A DNA stretch of 64,000 nucleotides from Pseudomonadota bacterium. GTDB taxonomy: Bacteria > Pseudomonadota > Gammaproteobacteria > Burkholderiales > Thiobacillaceae. The translations under genes were made by a program, and so were the position numbers. Of this stretch, positions 21,016-30,747 are shown in pieces. Under the pieces are notes generated by a model. The model worked only from the letters and a program-made list of their open reading frames with translations, searched no databases and was not told the origin of the DNA. Each line of letters starts with the position of its first letter. Position 1 is the first letter of the stretch. The DNA is taken from assembly GCA_029558905.1 (NCBI GenBank), contig JAKQCX010000011.1, positions 155,459-219,458 on the forward strand, in the 5' to 3' direction.

Positions 21016-22287
21016 TCAGGCCGTGGGGCGCCGCTGGCCGATGCGTGCGGTCTTCACCATGCGGTCCTGCACCTGGATGATGTCGATGGGATAGCCCGCG
21101 ATCATGACGCTCACGCCCGGTTCGGGCATGGTTTCCAGACGCTCCAGCAGCAAGCCGTTGAGGGTGCGGGGGCCATCCAGTGGTAGATCCATATCGAGCT
21201 TGCGGTTGAGCTCCCGCAGAAAGACGCCCCCCTCGACGATGACGCTGCCATCCGCTTCCCGCACCGTCGTGCTCTGCAGGCCCGGCCGCAGCGAGGCAAA
21301 CTCGCCCACGATTTCCTCCAGGATATCCTCCATGGTCACCAGGCCCTGAAGCTCGCCATATTCGTCCACCACCAGTCCCAGGGCCTGACGGGTGGCCTGA
21401 AACTGGGCCAGCTGGTTGTAGAGGGAGGTTCCGGAGGGGATGAAATAGGGTTCCCGCAAGCGCTCGCGCAGGATTTCCGACGTGAACCCCTCATCCCGCA
21501 GGTTGGCCAGAACACGACGCACATGCAGGATGCCCAGCACATTGTTGGGCTCGCCATCATAGACAGGCAGGCGGGAGTGGTGACTGGTACTCAGCTGGCG
21601 CAGGAGTTCCTCAGGCTCCACCGCCAGGTCAATGGCCTCGATCTGGCCGCGCGGGCACATGACATCGTCCACGGTTGCCTGCTCCAGATCGAACAGGTTC
21701 ATGAGGATGCCGCGGTGTTGAATCGGCAGGAAGGAGCCCGACTCGATCAACAGGGTACGCAACTCCTCCACTCCCATGCTGTTGGCCGAGGTCGTGCGCG
21801 CACGCAGGTGCAGCAGGCGCAGCAAGCCCTGCACGAATAGATTGATGAGCCAGACGGCGGGGTAGAAGAGTTTCAGCAGGGGCGCGAGGACGAAGCTGGC
21901 CGCGGGAGCGATGCGCTCCGGGTAGGAGGCCCCCAGTACCTTGGGCGTGACCTCTGAAAACACCAGGATGAGGAAGGTGACCGACAGGGTGGACAGGGTG
22001 AGCGCCATCTCGTTCTGACCAAAGAGGCGAAAGGCGATGATGGTCACCAGGGAGGCGGCGGCGGCATTCACCAGGTTGTTGCCCAGCAAAACCACTCCCA
22101 GAAGCTTGTCGGTCCGGGCCAGGAGCCACTCCGCCAGTCTGGCGCCGCGGTGGCCCGCCTTGGCCAGGGTGCGCAGGCGATAACGGTTGACGGCCATCAT
22201 GCTGGTCTCGGTCATGGAAAAGAAAGCCGAGCAGATCAACAACAGGATCAGGGTGCCCCACAGGGCTTCCAGCGGAATCGCGTCCAA
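21016..22287 (-). CDS. CNNM/CorB-type (HlyC/CorC family) membrane protein
   Basis: A 423-residue membrane protein of the CorB/CNNM family linked to Mg2+ (and Co2+) efflux or resistance. It has an N-terminal DUF21 domain with about four hydrophobic segments (to residue 150), a CBS pair (about residues 200-325; DVMCPRGQIEAID and LGLVVDEYGELQGLVTMEDILEEIVGE), and a CorC_HlyC domain at the C-terminus. The frame opens with TTG at 22287; the next in-frame ATG is 25 residues in, inside the first membrane segment, so TTG is the likely start. It lies between the rlmD group and pilB on the same strand. Confidence 0.88.
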   Translation of the reverse strand: MDAIPLEALWGTLILLLICSAFFSMTETSMMAVNRYRLRTLAKAGHRGARLAEWLLARTDKLLGVVLLGNNLVNAAAASLVTIIAFRLFGQNEMALTLSTLSVTFLILVFSEVTPKVLGASYPERIAPAASFVLAPLLKLFYPAVWLINLFVQGLLRLLHLRARTTSANSMGVEELRTLLIESGSFLPIQHRGILMNLFDLEQATVDDVMCPRGQIEAIDLAVEPEELLRQLSTSHHSRLPVYDGEPNNVLGILHVRRVLANLRDEGFTSEILRERLREPYFIPSGTSLYNQLAQFQATRQALGLVVDEYGELQGLVTMEDILEEIVGEFASLRPGLQSTTVREADGSVIVEGGVFLRELNRKLDMDLPLDGPRTLNGLLLERLETMPEPGVSVMIAGYPIDIIQVQDRMVKTARIGQRRPTA

Positions 22288-22355
22288 ACGTGTATCAAGC
22301 GGTTGCGGTCGGCACAGTGTAGCCGCAAGGCGGACGGATCGTCATGCCGGCAGGA

Positions 22356-22631
22356 CTACCCCTTTTCGGCATACAGGGAGGGCGTGACTCCGGCACGGGC
22401 CAGATATTCCCGCACATACTTCACATCCTGGCGGGACAGCACGTTGCTGTGATGGGGGCGGTGCAGGACCTCCTCCATGCCGTGCAGGCGCACCCGGATC
22501 CGGGCACCGGGCAGGGGCTCGGTCTCCGCCCCCAGGTGGGCAAGCAGGGACTCCACCTCGCGCCAGTGGATGTTGCCGCTGATGGGGTCGTGAAAAATGC
22601 TCTGGATCAGGTGGGCATGCTTGTGGCTCAT
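22356..22631 (-). CDS. HicA-toxin-like (YcfA) small protein, orphan
   Basis: A 91-residue protein resembling the HicA/YcfA mRNA interferase fold (double-stranded RNA-binding-like). The pattern fits: a short N-terminal helix, then HWREVESLLAHLGAE, GARIRVRLHGMEEVLHRPHHS with the histidine region that in HicA holds the catalytic His, and VKYVREYLARAGV. No HicB antitoxin gene is adjacent on either side, and the longer N-terminus (ISGNIHW) is typical of solitary chromosomal HicA-like proteins that may not be toxins. It starts 25 bases after rlmD and is probably cotranscribed. Toxicity is unproven. Confidence 0.7.
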   Translation of the reverse strand: MSHKHAHLIQSIFHDPISGNIHWREVESLLAHLGAETEPLPGARIRVRLHGMEEVLHRPHHSNVLSRQDVKYVREYLARAGVTPSLYAEKG

Positions 22632-22656
22632 GACAGCTTCGGCCTCTCTCATGTTC

Positions 22657-24024
22657 TCAGGGGCGTTCGAACAGGGCGATGGATTCCACATGGGCGGTGT
22701 GGGGAAACATGTTGGCCACGCCGGCACCCACCAGGCGATAGCCCTGCTGATGCACCAGCACGGCCGCATCCCTGGCCAGGGTGGCGGGACTGCAGGATAC
22801 ATAGACGACACGGTCCGGCGCGCCAACGCGGGGCAGGGATTTCACCAGTTCGACCGCCCCGTCGCGCGGCGGGTCGATGAGCAGCTTATCGAAGCGGCCC
22901 AGGGTGGCGAAGGCCTCCGGTGTCATGCGGAACAGGTCCAGCACACGGAATTCGGTACGCTGGGCCAGGCCGTTGCGACGGGCATTGTCCGCCGCCCGGG
23001 CCACCAGTGCGGCGCTGCCCTCCATACCCAGGACCGACGCCCCGTGCCGGGCGATGGGCAGACTGAAGTTGCCCAGCCCGCAAAAGAAGTCGGCGATGCG
23101 CTCTCCCGGCCGGGGATCGAGCAGCCGCACGGCGCGTCGGATCAGCATGCGGTTGATGCCGTGGTTCACCTGGGTGAAGTCCGTGGGCCGGAAGGGCATG
23201 ACCAAGTCGAACTCCGGCAGGCGATAGCTCAGTTCCGGCGCATCCAGAGGGTAGAAGGGATAGGCCGTGTCCGGCCCCCTGGGCTGCAGCCAGAACTGCA
23301 GCCGGTGAGCATCGGCAAAGGCCCGGAGCCGGTCTTCATCCGCCGGTGACAGAGCCTCGAGGATACGCAGCACCAGCACATCCACATCCTCGCCCAGGGC
23401 CAGCTCGATCTGCGGCAGCCGATCGCGGATGGACAGCCCCGCCACTAGCGTCCGCAGACGGGGTAGCAGGTCCGAGATGCGTCGGGGCAGGACCTCGCAG
23501 CCCAGCATGTCCGCCACATAGCTGCTCTTCTTCTCATGGAAACCCACGAGAACACCACCCTTTTTGGGCACGTTGCGCACCGAAAGGCGGGCGCGGGCGC
23601 GATAGCCCCAGGTGTGGCCATGCACCGGCGGCAGCATGCCTTCCGGCCGTACCCGCCCGATATGGGTAAGGCAGTCCTCCAGCACGCGCTGCTTGACCGC
23701 CACCTGGGCGGACTCGTCCAGGTGCTGGTGGGAGCAGCCACCACACACGCCGAACCATGGGCAGGCAGGCGTCACCCGGAAAGGACTGGCCTGCCGGATG
23801 GCTACCACCTGGGCGCGCTCGTAGTGGGCTTTTCTGCTATAGCGGGCGATCTCGCAGACCTCACCGGGCAGGGCCCCGTCCACGAAGACGGCCTTGCCCT
23901 CCAGATGGGCCACCCCCCGGCCTTCATGGTCCAGGGATTCGATGCGGACCACGGAGTTGTCCATGGATTTGCCGTCGGGCCCGGCACCCACGGGGGAAAG
24001 GGGCAGTGACACGGGTGCATTCAT
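22657..24024 (-). CDS. rlmD: 23S rRNA (uracil-1939-C5)-methyltransferase RlmD
   Basis: RlmD (RumA) uses SAM to methylate U1939 of 23S rRNA and needs a 4Fe-4S cluster. The 455-residue protein has a TRAM domain at the N-terminus ([15 protein letters not shown]), cluster cysteines in [10 protein letters not shown] plus a later Cys in MLGCEVLP, the SAM motif [19 protein letters not shown], and the catalytic Cys in [13 protein letters not shown]. The ATG at 24024 overlaps the stop of the upstream exonuclease gene as ATGA, which decides between this start and one 10 codons further upstream. Confidence 0.96.
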   Translation of the reverse strand: MNAPVSLPLSPVGAGPDGKSMDNSVVRIESLDHEGRGVAHLEGKAVFVDGALPGEVCEIARYSRKAHYERAQVVAIRQASPFRVTPACPWFGVCGGCSHQHLDESAQVAVKQRVLEDCLTHIGRVRPEGMLPPVHGHTWGYRARARLSVRNVPKKGGVLVGFHEKKSSYVADMLGCEVLPRRISDLLPRLRTLVAGLSIRDRLPQIELALGEDVDVLVLRILEALSPADEDRLRAFADAHRLQFWLQPRGPDTAYPFYPLDAPELSYRLPEFDLVMPFRPTDFTQVNHGINRMLIRRAVRLLDPRPGERIADFFCGLGNFSLPIARHGASVLGMEGSAALVARAADNARRNGLAQRTEFRVLDLFRMTPEAFATLGRFDKLLIDPPRDGAVELVKSLPRVGAPDRVVYVSCSPATLARDAAVLVHQQGYRLVGAGVANMFPHTAHVESIALFERP

Positions 24025-24800
24025 GCCGGCCAGGCTGCCAGGAATTCCTGCCAATGCGGGGCACCCAGATCCGTCAGGCTCCGACGTACAAGGGCGATTT
24101 CCGCGTCATGGCGGGCATCGTCCAGGATCCCGCGCATCTTCTGGAAACGCAGATACACCAGCCAGGTGTTCACCGCGTCGGTCTCGCAATAGTCGCGGAT
24201 GGCATCTATCTCGCCCCGCTGCCAGGCGCCCCATACCTCGCCACCGTCCATGCCCAGCTTGCCGGGAAAGCCCAGCAGCCGGGCAAAGTTGTCCAGGGGG
24301 GCATTGGCCCGGCCGGAATACATGGCCAGCACATCCATCAGATCGATGTGGCGGGTGTGATAGCGATTCAGGTAGTTGTTGTAGCGGAAATCCCGGTCGT
24401 CATCCCCCCAGTCCCAATACCTGCCAGCCGCGACGCCATGCCGCATGGCACGGTAATGCAGTACCGGCAGGTCGAAGCCGCCGCCGTTCCAGGACACCAG
24501 CTGCGGGGTGTACTTCTCGATGCCGTCGAAGAAACGCTGAATGATCTGGCCCTCGTCCGCCTCCGGCTCGGCCAGGGAAAACACGTGCAACCGGTCCGCC
24601 TCGCGCAGCACGCAGGAGATGGTCACCACGCGCTGCAGATAGTGGGCAAGAAAGTCGGAGCCGCCGGTCTGCTGCCGACGCAAGAGACTGGCCATCTCGG
24701 CCACTTCCTGGTCACTGGTCTCCATCCCCACGTCGTACAAATGCCGCAGCCCGGCAATGTCGGGAATGGTTTCTATGTCGAAGACGAGGGTGGGGGTCAT
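24021..24800 (-). CDS. Predicted 3'-5' exonuclease of the PolB-exo/DnaQ fold (PF10108-like)
   Basis: A 259-residue DEDD-type exonuclease related to the proofreading domain of family B polymerases. It shows the ExoI motif FDIETIPD at the N-terminus, Exo[14 protein letters not shown] around residues 105-116, and ExoIII with [13 protein letters not shown] near residue 205, giving all four acidic residues. No polymerase domain is attached. The biological substrate is not known. It is the first gene of the minus-strand group and is translationally coupled to rlmD (ATGA overlap). It is divergent from pgl, 50 bases away. Confidence 0.88.
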   Translation of the reverse strand: MTPTLVFDIETIPDIAGLRHLYDVGMETSDQEVAEMASLLRRQQTGGSDFLAHYLQRVVTISCVLREADRLHVFSLAEPEADEGQIIQRFFDGIEKYTPQLVSWNGGGFDLPVLHYRAMRHGVAAGRYWDWGDDDRDFRYNNYLNRYHTRHIDLMDVLAMYSGRANAPLDNFARLLGFPGKLGMDGGEVWGAWQRGEIDAIRDYCETDAVNTWLVYLRFQKMRGILDDARHDAEIALVRRSLTDLGAPHWQEFLAAWPA

Positions 24801-24850
24801 GGTCGGCGCTTAGAATGGGACGATTCTATCCACTTGTTTCAATATTTCCG

Positions 24851-25552
24851 ATGGACCTGGAAACCCGCTGGCATCTCGCTCCCACCCAGGAAGACTGGCT
24901 GCGGCAAGCCATGGACTACATCCGCCAGGCGGAAGACCAGGCCCTGGCACGACATGGCGCCTTCCATATCGTGCTGGCGGGCGGCAACACACCACGTCGC
25001 TTGTACGCAGCCCTGGCCCAGGAGCCGCATGCCTGGGCCCGCTGGCACGTCTGGCTGGGAGACGAGCGCTGCCTGCCCGTCGACAGCCCGCAGCGCAACA
25101 GCCGCATGGTGACGCTCAGCCTGCTGGCAGGCAATGCCATCCCGTCCGCCCAGGTCCACGCCATACCCGCCGAGCGGGGTCCCGAGGCGGCCGCCGAAGC
25201 CTATGCCCAGACCCTGGCCACGGTGGGCGACTTCGATCTGGTGCTGCTCGGCCTGGGCGAGGATGGTCATACCGCCAGCCTGTTTCCCGGTCAGGACTGG
25301 GGCACGGCTACCACGGCCGCCGACGTCCTGCCGGTTCGCGATGCACCCAAGCCCCCCCCCGCCCGGGTCAGTCTTTCCGCAAGGCGCCTGTCCCGGGCTC
25401 ATCAGGTCCTCTTCCTGGTGGCCGGTGCCGACAAGCAGCGGGCCTTGCGTGCCTGGCAGGCGCGCGAACCCCTGCCCGCCCGCGCCATCGCCCCCACACG
25501 CGGGGTGGACGTCCTGCTTTCCCCTGAAACCCAGCCTGGAGCGTACACATGA
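24851..25552 (+). CDS. pgl: 6-phosphogluconolactonase
   Basis: Pgl hydrolyses 6-phosphogluconolactone in the oxidative pentose phosphate (and Entner-Doudoroff) pathway. The 233-residue protein has the family motifs VLAGGNTPRRLY near the N-terminus, WLGDERCLP, and LLGLGEDGHTASLFPG with the catalytic His. The frame stays open 12 codons upstream, but MDLETRWH at 24851 gives the normal length. zwf and gnd are not nearby. The stop overlaps the start of the DUF4139 gene as ATGA. Confidence 0.95.
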   Translation: MDLETRWHLAPTQEDWLRQAMDYIRQAEDQALARHGAFHIVLAGGNTPRRLYAALAQEPHAWARWHVWLGDERCLPVDSPQRNSRMVTLSLLAGNAIPSAQVHAIPAERGPEAAAEAYAQTLATVGDFDLVLLGLGEDGHTASLFPGQDWGTATTAADVLPVRDAPKPPPARVSLSARRLSRAHQVLFLVAGADKQRALRAWQAREPLPARAIAPTRGVDVLLSPETQPGAYT

Positions 25553-27012
25553 AAACGACCCTCACCACCCTGACACTGGCCCTGGCGGCGCTGACCGCCC
25601 TGCCCATCCATGCCCTGGAGGAGCGTCGCAGCACGGCCGCGGACCAGACCGGGCTGGCCGTCACCATCTACAACGGCAATCTCGCGCTGGTGAAGGATGC
25701 CCGCAAGGTCAAGCTCGGCGGTGGTGAAAACCGTCTGGCCTGGCGCGAGGTCTCCGCCCGCATGCAACCCGAGACCGCCCTGCTGCACACCCTGGACGGC
25801 AGCGCCCTGACCCTGCTGGAACAGAACTTCGATTTCGACCTGCTCACTCCCCAGAGTCTGCTGGAGAAGTCCGTGGGCAGCTCGGTGAAGGTGATACGCA
25901 ACCTGCCCGTGACCGGCACGGAGTTCGTGGAAAACGCCACCATCCTGGCGGCCAACAACGGTGTCGTGCTGCAGTTCATCGACCGGGTGGAAACCGGCAT
26001 TCCGGGACGCATGGCCTTTCCCAGCGTGCCGCCGGACCTGCGCGATCGGCCCACCCTGGCCATGCTGCTGAAGACGGATGGCCCCGCCAACCCCATGCTC
26101 ACCAGCGAGCGCCAACTGGAATTGACCTATCTGACCGGCGGCCTGACATGGAAAGCCGACTACGTGGCCGAGCTGTCGGACAAGGAAGACCGCATGGACC
26201 TGAGCGGCTGGGTCACCCTCACCAATACCAGTGGCACCAGCTACCCCAATGCCCGCCTGCAGCTGGTGGCGGGGCAGGTGAACCGGGCACAGCCCGAACC
26301 CATCGCCAAGCAGATGATGGCCAGGGCCATGGCCATGGCGGAAGCCGCGCCGGCCATGCAGGAAGAGGGCCTGTTCGAGTACCACCTCTACACCCTGCCG
26401 CGCAACACCACCCTGGGGGACAACCAGACCAAGCAGGTGGCCCTGCTCTCGGCTCAGGATGTGGCCATCACCAAGGAGTACCGCCTCGATGGCGCCAACT
26501 GGTATTACACCGGCCAGCACGGTGACCTGGGTCAGAAGCTCAAGCCCGGGGTGTTCGTGGAATTTGGCAACCAGGACAAGGAATCCGGCGGCAAGCTGGG
26601 CGTGCCCCTGCCCAAGGGCGTGGTGCGGGTCTACAAGAAGGACTCCGCCGGTCGCGCCCAGTTCGTGGGCGAGGACCGCATCGATCACACGGCCAAGGGC
26701 GAAGTGGTACGCCTGAAGCTGGGCGAGGCCTTCGACATCACCGCCGACAAGAAGCAGACGGACTACCAGAAACTGGCGGCGGCCTACAACTCCCGCACGG
26801 GTGTCATCGAAACCGCCTATCAGCTGGAAATCCGCAATGCCAAGAGCGAGGCGGTCACGGTGAAGGTGGTGGAACCCATGCCCGGTGAGTGGCAGATGGT
26901 GCAGGAGAGCCAGCCGCACGTGAAGGACGCGGCCCACACCGCAACGTGGGTGGTCCCGGTACCTGCGGATGGCAAGGCCGTGCTGAGCTGGCGCGTGCGC
27001 ATCAGATACTGA
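25549..27012 (+). CDS. Exported DUF4139 domain protein
   Basis: A 487-residue protein with a clear signal peptide (lysine, then a hydrophobic run, cleavage likely after residues 20-22 at HALEE), so periplasmic. The DUF4139 region covers most of the mature part, with YLTGGLTWKADYVAEL and the GWVTLTNTSGTSYPNARLQLVAGQV motif around residues 195-250, typical of the family, and a beta-sandwich-like C-terminus. No catalytic motif is recognised and the function is unknown. Translational coupling to pgl is odd for an exported protein and may reflect only compaction. Confidence 0.85.
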   Translation: MKTTLTTLTLALAALTALPIHALEERRSTAADQTGLAVTIYNGNLALVKDARKVKLGGGENRLAWREVSARMQPETALLHTLDGSALTLLEQNFDFDLLTPQSLLEKSVGSSVKVIRNLPVTGTEFVENATILAANNGVVLQFIDRVETGIPGRMAFPSVPPDLRDRPTLAMLLKTDGPANPMLTSERQLELTYLTGGLTWKADYVAELSDKEDRMDLSGWVTLTNTSGTSYPNARLQLVAGQVNRAQPEPIAKQMMARAMAMAEAAPAMQEEGLFEYHLYTLPRNTTLGDNQTKQVALLSAQDVAITKEYRLDGANWYYTGQHGDLGQKLKPGVFVEFGNQDKESGGKLGVPLPKGVVRVYKKDSAGRAQFVGEDRIDHTAKGEVVRLKLGEAFDITADKKQTDYQKLAAAYNSRTGVIETAYQLEIRNAKSEAVTVKVVEPMPGEWQMVQESQPHVKDAAHTATWVVPVPADGKAVLSWRVRIRY

Positions 27013-27072
27013 GCCTGTGGCCACCGTCATCGGCGGGTGACAGGGTGGCCGGGTGACGCCTCGGGAGCGGGA

Positions 27073-27091
27073 GCGGCCCACCCCCGGCCGC
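27073..27091. terminator. Hairpin between convergent DUF4139 and surA genes
   Basis: GCGGCC (27073-27078) and GGCCGC (27086-27091) form a 6-base stem with a 7-base loop in the 84-base gap between convergent genes. There is no T tract on either strand. Confidence 0.25.
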
Positions 27092-27096
27092 GAAGA

Positions 27097-28398
27097 TCAC
27101 TCTTCCAGACGGTACTCCACATAGGCCCGGTCACGGGCCTGGCGCACCCAGTCGTCGAAGGCCTCCTCGGCCTTGCGGTCACGCAGGGCACGGCGGGCCT
27201 CCAGCCGTCTGCGCTCCTGGCTCACGTCCTGGTCACGTCGTTCCAGCACCTGGATCAGATGCCAGCCAAAAGGCGAGCGCACCGGCTCCGAAACCTGTCC
27301 CGGCCGCAGGGCATCCATGGCGCGCTCGAAGTCGGGCACCGTATCCCCGGGGTTCAGCCAGCCCAGATCACCGCCCCGGTTGGCGGACAGGTCGTCGGAA
27401 TGCAGCTTGGCCATCTCCGCGAAGGAGGCACCGTGCTCCACCCGCTCCTTGATCTGCAGCAGGCGGTTGCGCGCCTCCGCATCGCTCACCACCTCGTTGG
27501 TCTTCACCAGGATGTGGCGCGCATGCGTCTGGCGCACGACGTACTGTGCATCCTTGCCGCGCTTGTCCAGCAGCTTGAGGATGTGGAACCCATTGGGGCT
27601 GCGGAGGATGTCGGTCACGGCACCGATCTGCAGCGTCTTGACCGCATCCAGAAACAGCGTGGGCAGCTGGGCCTGGCCGCGCCAGCCCAGATCGCCGCCC
27701 TGAAGGGCATTCTGGGCATCGGAATAGGCCACCGACACCTTGGCGAAGTCCTCGCCCTGGCGCAGCTGCGCCAGGGCCCGTTCCGCCTTGTCGCGCAGGC
27801 TGGACAGCTGCTCCGGACTGGCGCCTTCCGGAGTCAGCACCAGGATGTGCCCCAACCTGTATTCTTCCTGCTGGCCGGCATCCTGGCCGTTGCCGGCCAG
27901 ATAGTTGTCTATTTCGGCATCCGTCACCACCACGCGACTGTCCACCTCGCGGTCACGCAGGCGGCTCACCACGATCTCGTTGCGAATCTGGTCACGGAAG
28001 GCGCCGAAATCCATGCCGTCCGCCTCCAGGGCCTTGCGGAAGGCCTCCGGCGTCATGTTGTTGCGCTGGGCGATACCGGCGATGGCCCGGTCCAGCTGGG
28101 GGCCGTCCACCCGGATGTTGGTGTCTTCGGCGATCTGCAGCAGGGCCCGCTCGGTGATCATGCGCTCCAGCACCTGCCTTTCCAGCACGCGCCGGGGCGG
28201 GACATTCTGCCCACCCAGCTGACGCAGCACCTGCTCCACCTGGTTGCGCAGTTCGTACGCGGTAATGACGCTGTTGTTGACCACCGCGACGATGCGGTCG
28301 ATTTCGACCGGTGCGGCCAGCGCCGGCATACCCGCGCCAGTGACCAGCCACAGCGCCAGCAACGTGTCACGGAAGATCGAGTTCATCGCTCTTGGCAT
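27097..28398 (-). CDS. surA: Periplasmic chaperone and peptidyl-prolyl isomerase SurA
   Basis: SurA escorts unfolded outer-membrane proteins to the BAM complex; LptD is a known client. The 433-residue product has a signal peptide (cleavage near ALAAPVEID), the N-terminal chaperone domain, and two parvulin domains (about residues 175-275 and 285-385, each with a HILV or RLGHILVLTPE start and GGDLGW motif). The C-terminal helix returns to the chaperone core. The start at 28398 lies within the last 32 bases of lptD; an alternative ATG at 28386 loses four residues. lptD-surA is a common operon order. Confidence 0.97.
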   Translation of the reverse strand: MPRAMNSIFRDTLLALWLVTGAGMPALAAPVEIDRIVAVVNNSVITAYELRNQVEQVLRQLGGQNVPPRRVLERQVLERMITERALLQIAEDTNIRVDGPQLDRAIAGIAQRNNMTPEAFRKALEADGMDFGAFRDQIRNEIVVSRLRDREVDSRVVVTDAEIDNYLAGNGQDAGQQEEYRLGHILVLTPEGASPEQLSSLRDKAERALAQLRQGEDFAKVSVAYSDAQNALQGGDLGWRGQAQLPTLFLDAVKTLQIGAVTDILRSPNGFHILKLLDKRGKDAQYVVRQTHARHILVKTNEVVSDAEARNRLLQIKERVEHGASFAEMAKLHSDDLSANRGGDLGWLNPGDTVPDFERAMDALRPGQVSEPVRSPFGWHLIQVLERRDQDVSQERRRLEARRALRDRKAEEAFDDWVRQARDRAYVEYRLEE

Positions 28399-30700
28399 AG
28401 CCGGAAATACTCCGCTTCAGAATGTCCAGGGGATTGGGTCCCAACTTGGTCAGGCCACGCAGCTCGAGCTGCAGGAAGAGGGCGTTGCTCACAGTGTGCT
28501 CGGCGGTGGCCAGGCGTTGCACCACACCGCGCAGGGACCAGCAGCCGGCGTTGTACTCCACACCGGCCAGACCTTCCACCAGGCGGGAATCCTGCATGGA
28601 ATAGTTGAGACGACCCAGACCGTACCATCCGGGCGCCAGGGGCCATTGCGCCGACAGGTCGATCTGGTTCAGGGGCGCGGCATAACGCTGGTTGGCATAG
28701 CGGTAATCCGCATTGATGACCCGCCCCGGTCCCTCGCGCCAGCTGCCGCCAAGATTGGCCTTGGCCAGCACGCCATCCTCGGTATTGAACTGGACACCGG
28801 CGCCGATGCGCAGCCGGTCATTCAGCTGGCCGGACACCAGGGCCAGCAGATCCGTGCTCTTGGCGCTGCGCGCCGTCTGTCCGGGAAAGGTCACGCGCTG
28901 GTCGTGGATGAAATAACGCTGCCCCAGGGTTACCGCCAGGCGTTCCCGGCCGTTCTTCTGGTCCAGGAAGCGGGACGTGAGCCCCAGGGTGATCTGGTTC
29001 GCGTCGTTGATGCGGTCCACGCCGATGAACTGATTCTCGCCGAACAGCTGATCCATGGACAGGTCGCCCACACCCGTGTCGAACACGGGGATGCGATCTT
29101 GCGCGCGATAGGGGATGTACAGGTAGTACAGCCGGGGCTCCAGAGTCTGGATGTAGTCCTGACCCAGGATGCGTCCATCCCGCTCCAGCATCAGACTGCT
29201 GTCCAGGCTGAATACGGGCATGCTGCGGGTGGTGCTGGCAAAGCCCGCGGGGGGCAGGGGCACGCGCGCGGGATCGCGGGTATCGCGCAGCAGGAGCGTG
29301 GCGTCATCCAGATCATAACGGGTGAAATACCAGCCCAGCTTGGGGGTCAGCGTGGCAAACGAGGTTTGGATTGGCGCGCTGACGCTGGGGTTGACATGCA
29401 GCCTGCGCCCCTGCACCCCACCCTGCGCGCCGCGATTGTCGGCCCGGTCGAAATGCACGAACTCCGCGCCCACATTCCAGGGCAGGACCAGCTGACCGAG
29501 ACGCTCCCGGCTGGCAGTCATGGTCAGCTGGGGCAAGCGTCGATAGGGCTCGAAAATGGGAGCGGCGGGGTCCTGCAGGGTCTGGAAGGCCTGTAACAGA
29601 CCACGCCCCTTCAGCCAGCCCGCGTCATAATTCAGCATGGCCTGGCGTGGCAGGTTCACCTGCGAGGTCTGACTCACCTGGTTGGACAGATCCACGAAAT
29701 AGCGGTCGTCGGATACGCCCTCCAGGTCGAGGCCGGCCGACCAGTTGCGGTTCAGCTGGTGCTGATGGTGCCAGACGCCCAAGTAGCGCGTGCGCCTGGC
29801 CACCCGGTCATTGGGCAGGAATTCCACACCCAGATCGCCGCGGTAGGCCCGCTCCAGATAGCGGAATTCACCCCCCAGCTGCACCCCGCGCTGGGTCATC
29901 ATGCGGGGGATGATGGTGGCGTCCCGGTTGGGGGCGATGTTCCAATACCAAGGCACGACCAGTTCCAGGCCACGTTCGCTGGACGCGCCATAGGAAGGCG
30001 CCAGAAAGCCGGATTTGCGCCGGTCGTCCAGGGAGAAATCCATCCAGGGGGCATAGAGGATGGGGGTATCCATGAATTCCACCCGCACGTTGCGTGCCAT
30101 GCCCAGGTTGGTTGCGTAGTCCAGCTTCAGCTGTTCCGTCTTCAGTATCCAGTCCGGCTGCCCCGGGACGCAGGTGGTATAGGTGGCGGCGTCCATCTGG
30201 TAGTGATCCGGGCCCTGGAAATGCAGGACATCGGCACCCACCCAGGCCACCTTTTCCCGCCCACCCGACTGCCCATGCCTGTCGTGCAACTCGAAATGCA
30301 CACCCGTCATGCTGCCCAGACGCTGTGTCAGCTTGAGCGTGAGCTCCTGGCCCTGTACGCGATACTGCTCATGCACGAACACCACGTCGCCCTTGGCACG
30401 GACCTCGTCCGTGTCCTGGTCATAGCGCAGCCAGTCCGCCTCCACGCGCTCCCTCAGGTTGTGGATCACCACCTGCCCACTGGCCTCCAGCTCCCGGCCC
30501 ACATGGCCCCGCACCTCGTCCGCCTCCAGAAATGTAGGGCCTTCCAGGGTCTGCGCAGGGCTTACCCGGGGAGACAGGCGCTGACTGGTTTTGAGCTGGA
30601 CTTCGGGGTCCGCGGCAAACACCGCCTGACATGCCGCCGCCAGGCAGCCGTAGAGCAACAAACGCGCGAATGGAGGCTTGGGGTGCGGCGCGGGCGGCAT
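28367..30700 (-). CDS. lptD: LPS assembly outer-membrane protein LptD
   Basis: LptD is the beta-barrel that, with the lipoprotein LptE, inserts lipopolysaccharide into the outer leaflet. The 777 residues comprise a signal peptide, an N-terminal OstA/jellyroll domain (FLEADEVRGHVG ... VIHNLRERVEADWLRYD) and a C-terminal barrel (OstA_C). The mature protein has only two cysteines, in TTCVPG (about residue 178) and NAGCWSL (about residue 730). These match one of the two interdomain disulfides in E. coli, which has four cysteines. It is divergent from amgK, 47 bases away, and overlaps surA. Confidence 0.96.
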   Translation of the reverse strand: MPPAPHPKPPFARLLLYGCLAAACQAVFAADPEVQLKTSQRLSPRVSPAQTLEGPTFLEADEVRGHVGRELEASGQVVIHNLRERVEADWLRYDQDTDEVRAKGDVVFVHEQYRVQGQELTLKLTQRLGSMTGVHFELHDRHGQSGGREKVAWVGADVLHFQGPDHYQMDAATYTTCVPGQPDWILKTEQLKLDYATNLGMARNVRVEFMDTPILYAPWMDFSLDDRRKSGFLAPSYGASSERGLELVVPWYWNIAPNRDATIIPRMMTQRGVQLGGEFRYLERAYRGDLGVEFLPNDRVARRTRYLGVWHHQHQLNRNWSAGLDLEGVSDDRYFVDLSNQVSQTSQVNLPRQAMLNYDAGWLKGRGLLQAFQTLQDPAAPIFEPYRRLPQLTMTASRERLGQLVLPWNVGAEFVHFDRADNRGAQGGVQGRRLHVNPSVSAPIQTSFATLTPKLGWYFTRYDLDDATLLLRDTRDPARVPLPPAGFASTTRSMPVFSLDSSLMLERDGRILGQDYIQTLEPRLYYLYIPYRAQDRIPVFDTGVGDLSMDQLFGENQFIGVDRINDANQITLGLTSRFLDQKNGRERLAVTLGQRYFIHDQRVTFPGQTARSAKSTDLLALVSGQLNDRLRIGAGVQFNTEDGVLAKANLGGSWREGPGRVINADYRYANQRYAAPLNQIDLSAQWPLAPGWYGLGRLNYSMQDSRLVEGLAGVEYNAGCWSLRGVVQRLATAEHTVSNALFLQLELRGLTKLGPNPLDILKRSISGYAKSDELDLP

Positions 30701-30738
30701 GAGGGGGTGATAAGATCGGCGCGTTTCTTGATCGGCGG

Positions 30739-30744
30739 ATTATA
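30739..30744 (-). promoter_or_regulatory. Perfect TATAAT before lptD
   Basis: On the minus strand a consensus -10 box TATAAT lies 39 bases before the lptD start in the lptD/amgK divergent gap. No good -35 box is found at 16-18 bases, and no sigma-E pattern was seen, so the call is tentative. Confidence 0.3.
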
Positions 30745-30747
30745 TCT

